Shown in pieces: positions 63,816 to 64,000 of a stretch of DNA of 64,000 bases. The notes under the pieces were generated by a model. The model did not search any database, had not been told where the DNA came from, and saw only the letters and a program-made list of their open reading frames with translations. This DNA comes from Monoplex corrugatus (Eukaryota; Mollusca; Gastropoda; Littorinimorpha; Ranellidae). The stretch's first letter is position 1; every line of letters starts with the position of its first letter. The stretch covers positions 90,157,637 to 90,221,636 of the forward strand of contig CM060315.1 in NCBI GenBank assembly GCA_030674185.1, written 5' to 3'. The translations under genes were made by a program, and so were the position numbers.

Positions 63816-64000
63816 GTTTTAATTTATAATGCTACCAATTTTGAAGAACAAGGTCTCCCAACAGTGTAAAAATCGCTACTCACAGTTCCGTAGTTTTCGA
63901 TGGCGTTCTCGCCATCTTCGTCAGCGCTCTAATGCTGTCTGCGTGAATCTCTACTCAGATCTCGCGAACATGGGATGAACCCAGTTCACGAGATCGAATC
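63816..64000 (-). mobile_element. Possible Penelope-like element end with hammerhead-like motif
   Basis: On the minus strand 63924-63895 reads CTGACGAAGATGGCGAGAAC followed by GCCATCGAAA: a CUGANGA box, a six to seven base-pair stem with a four-base loop, and GAAA, which is the hammerhead ribozyme core. Stems I and III are not clear. It runs to the window edge, so its identity remains open. Confidence 0.4.

Noticed and set aside
1..64000. tRNA, rRNA or operon-type genes
   Set aside because: No cloverleaf-like or rRNA-like sequence was recognised by eye. A covariance-model scan would be needed to exclude them.

Overview
The window is non-coding-rich animal genomic DNA, most likely from a marine mollusc (gastropod-like). 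That assignment is inferred, not proven. It rests on the dense CA/GT/GATA microsatellites, the invertebrate-type transposon complement (RTE-like and L2-like LINEs, a GIY-YIG Penelope-like element, Ty3/gypsy, piggyBac and a DUF7869-like gene), the F-box paralogues and the absence of any operon-like organisation. Only two genes look intact: a pair of F-box/leucine-rich-repeat genes on the minus strand (9959-11506 and 41415-43007). Nearly all other protein-coding similarity belongs to decayed mobile elements.

The large-scale architecture is a direct segmental duplication. Copy 1 holds block A1 (805-3400 plus 8580-12990, with a remnant at 14290-14425) and block B1 (25105-27660). Copy 2 holds block A2 (37520-44420, with a remnant at 49733-49860) and block B2 (52195-54370). 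A third, partial A block begins near 63045. The copies have the same order and orientation but different insertions, so each copy serves as an empty-site control for the other. Copy 1 has a 5-kb terminal-inverted-repeat (TIR) transposon at 3427-8516, a nested TTAA-flanked MITE at 8800-9303 and a 36-bp minisatellite at 12996-14220, all absent from copy 2.

Layout: 1-805, LINE tail fragment. 805-12990, block A1 with the TIR transposon and F-box gene 1. 12996-14220, minisatellite. 14430-17170, two oppositely oriented RTE-like LINE pieces. 18180-20180, internally deleted piggyBac relic and a 32-bp minisatellite. 21116-21620, degenerate transposon protein. 22022-23526, 1.5-kb inverted repeat. 23524-24500, Penelope-like element. 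25105-27660, block B1. 27880-30560, L2-like LINE abutting a Ty3/gypsy element (30570-34800). 35900-36263, zinc-finger exon. 37520-44420, block A2 with F-box gene 2. 44745-48145, longest RTE-like LINE. 52195-54370, block B2. 55400-59470, simple repeats. 59344-61968, nearly intact LINE with a C-terminal zinc finger. 62035-64000, LINE tail, block A3 and a ribozyme-like motif.

The most interesting signal is not a gene. The palindrome TAGGCCTA and its short forms TAGGCTA/TAGCCTA recur throughout. Wherever a paralogue, a repeat consensus or a broken reading frame allows comparison, they look like tiny insertions that turn one TA into TA-GGCC-TA or TA-GGC-TA. They account for several of the stops and frameshifts seen in the decayed elements. 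This resembles excision footprints of a TA-targeting transposon.
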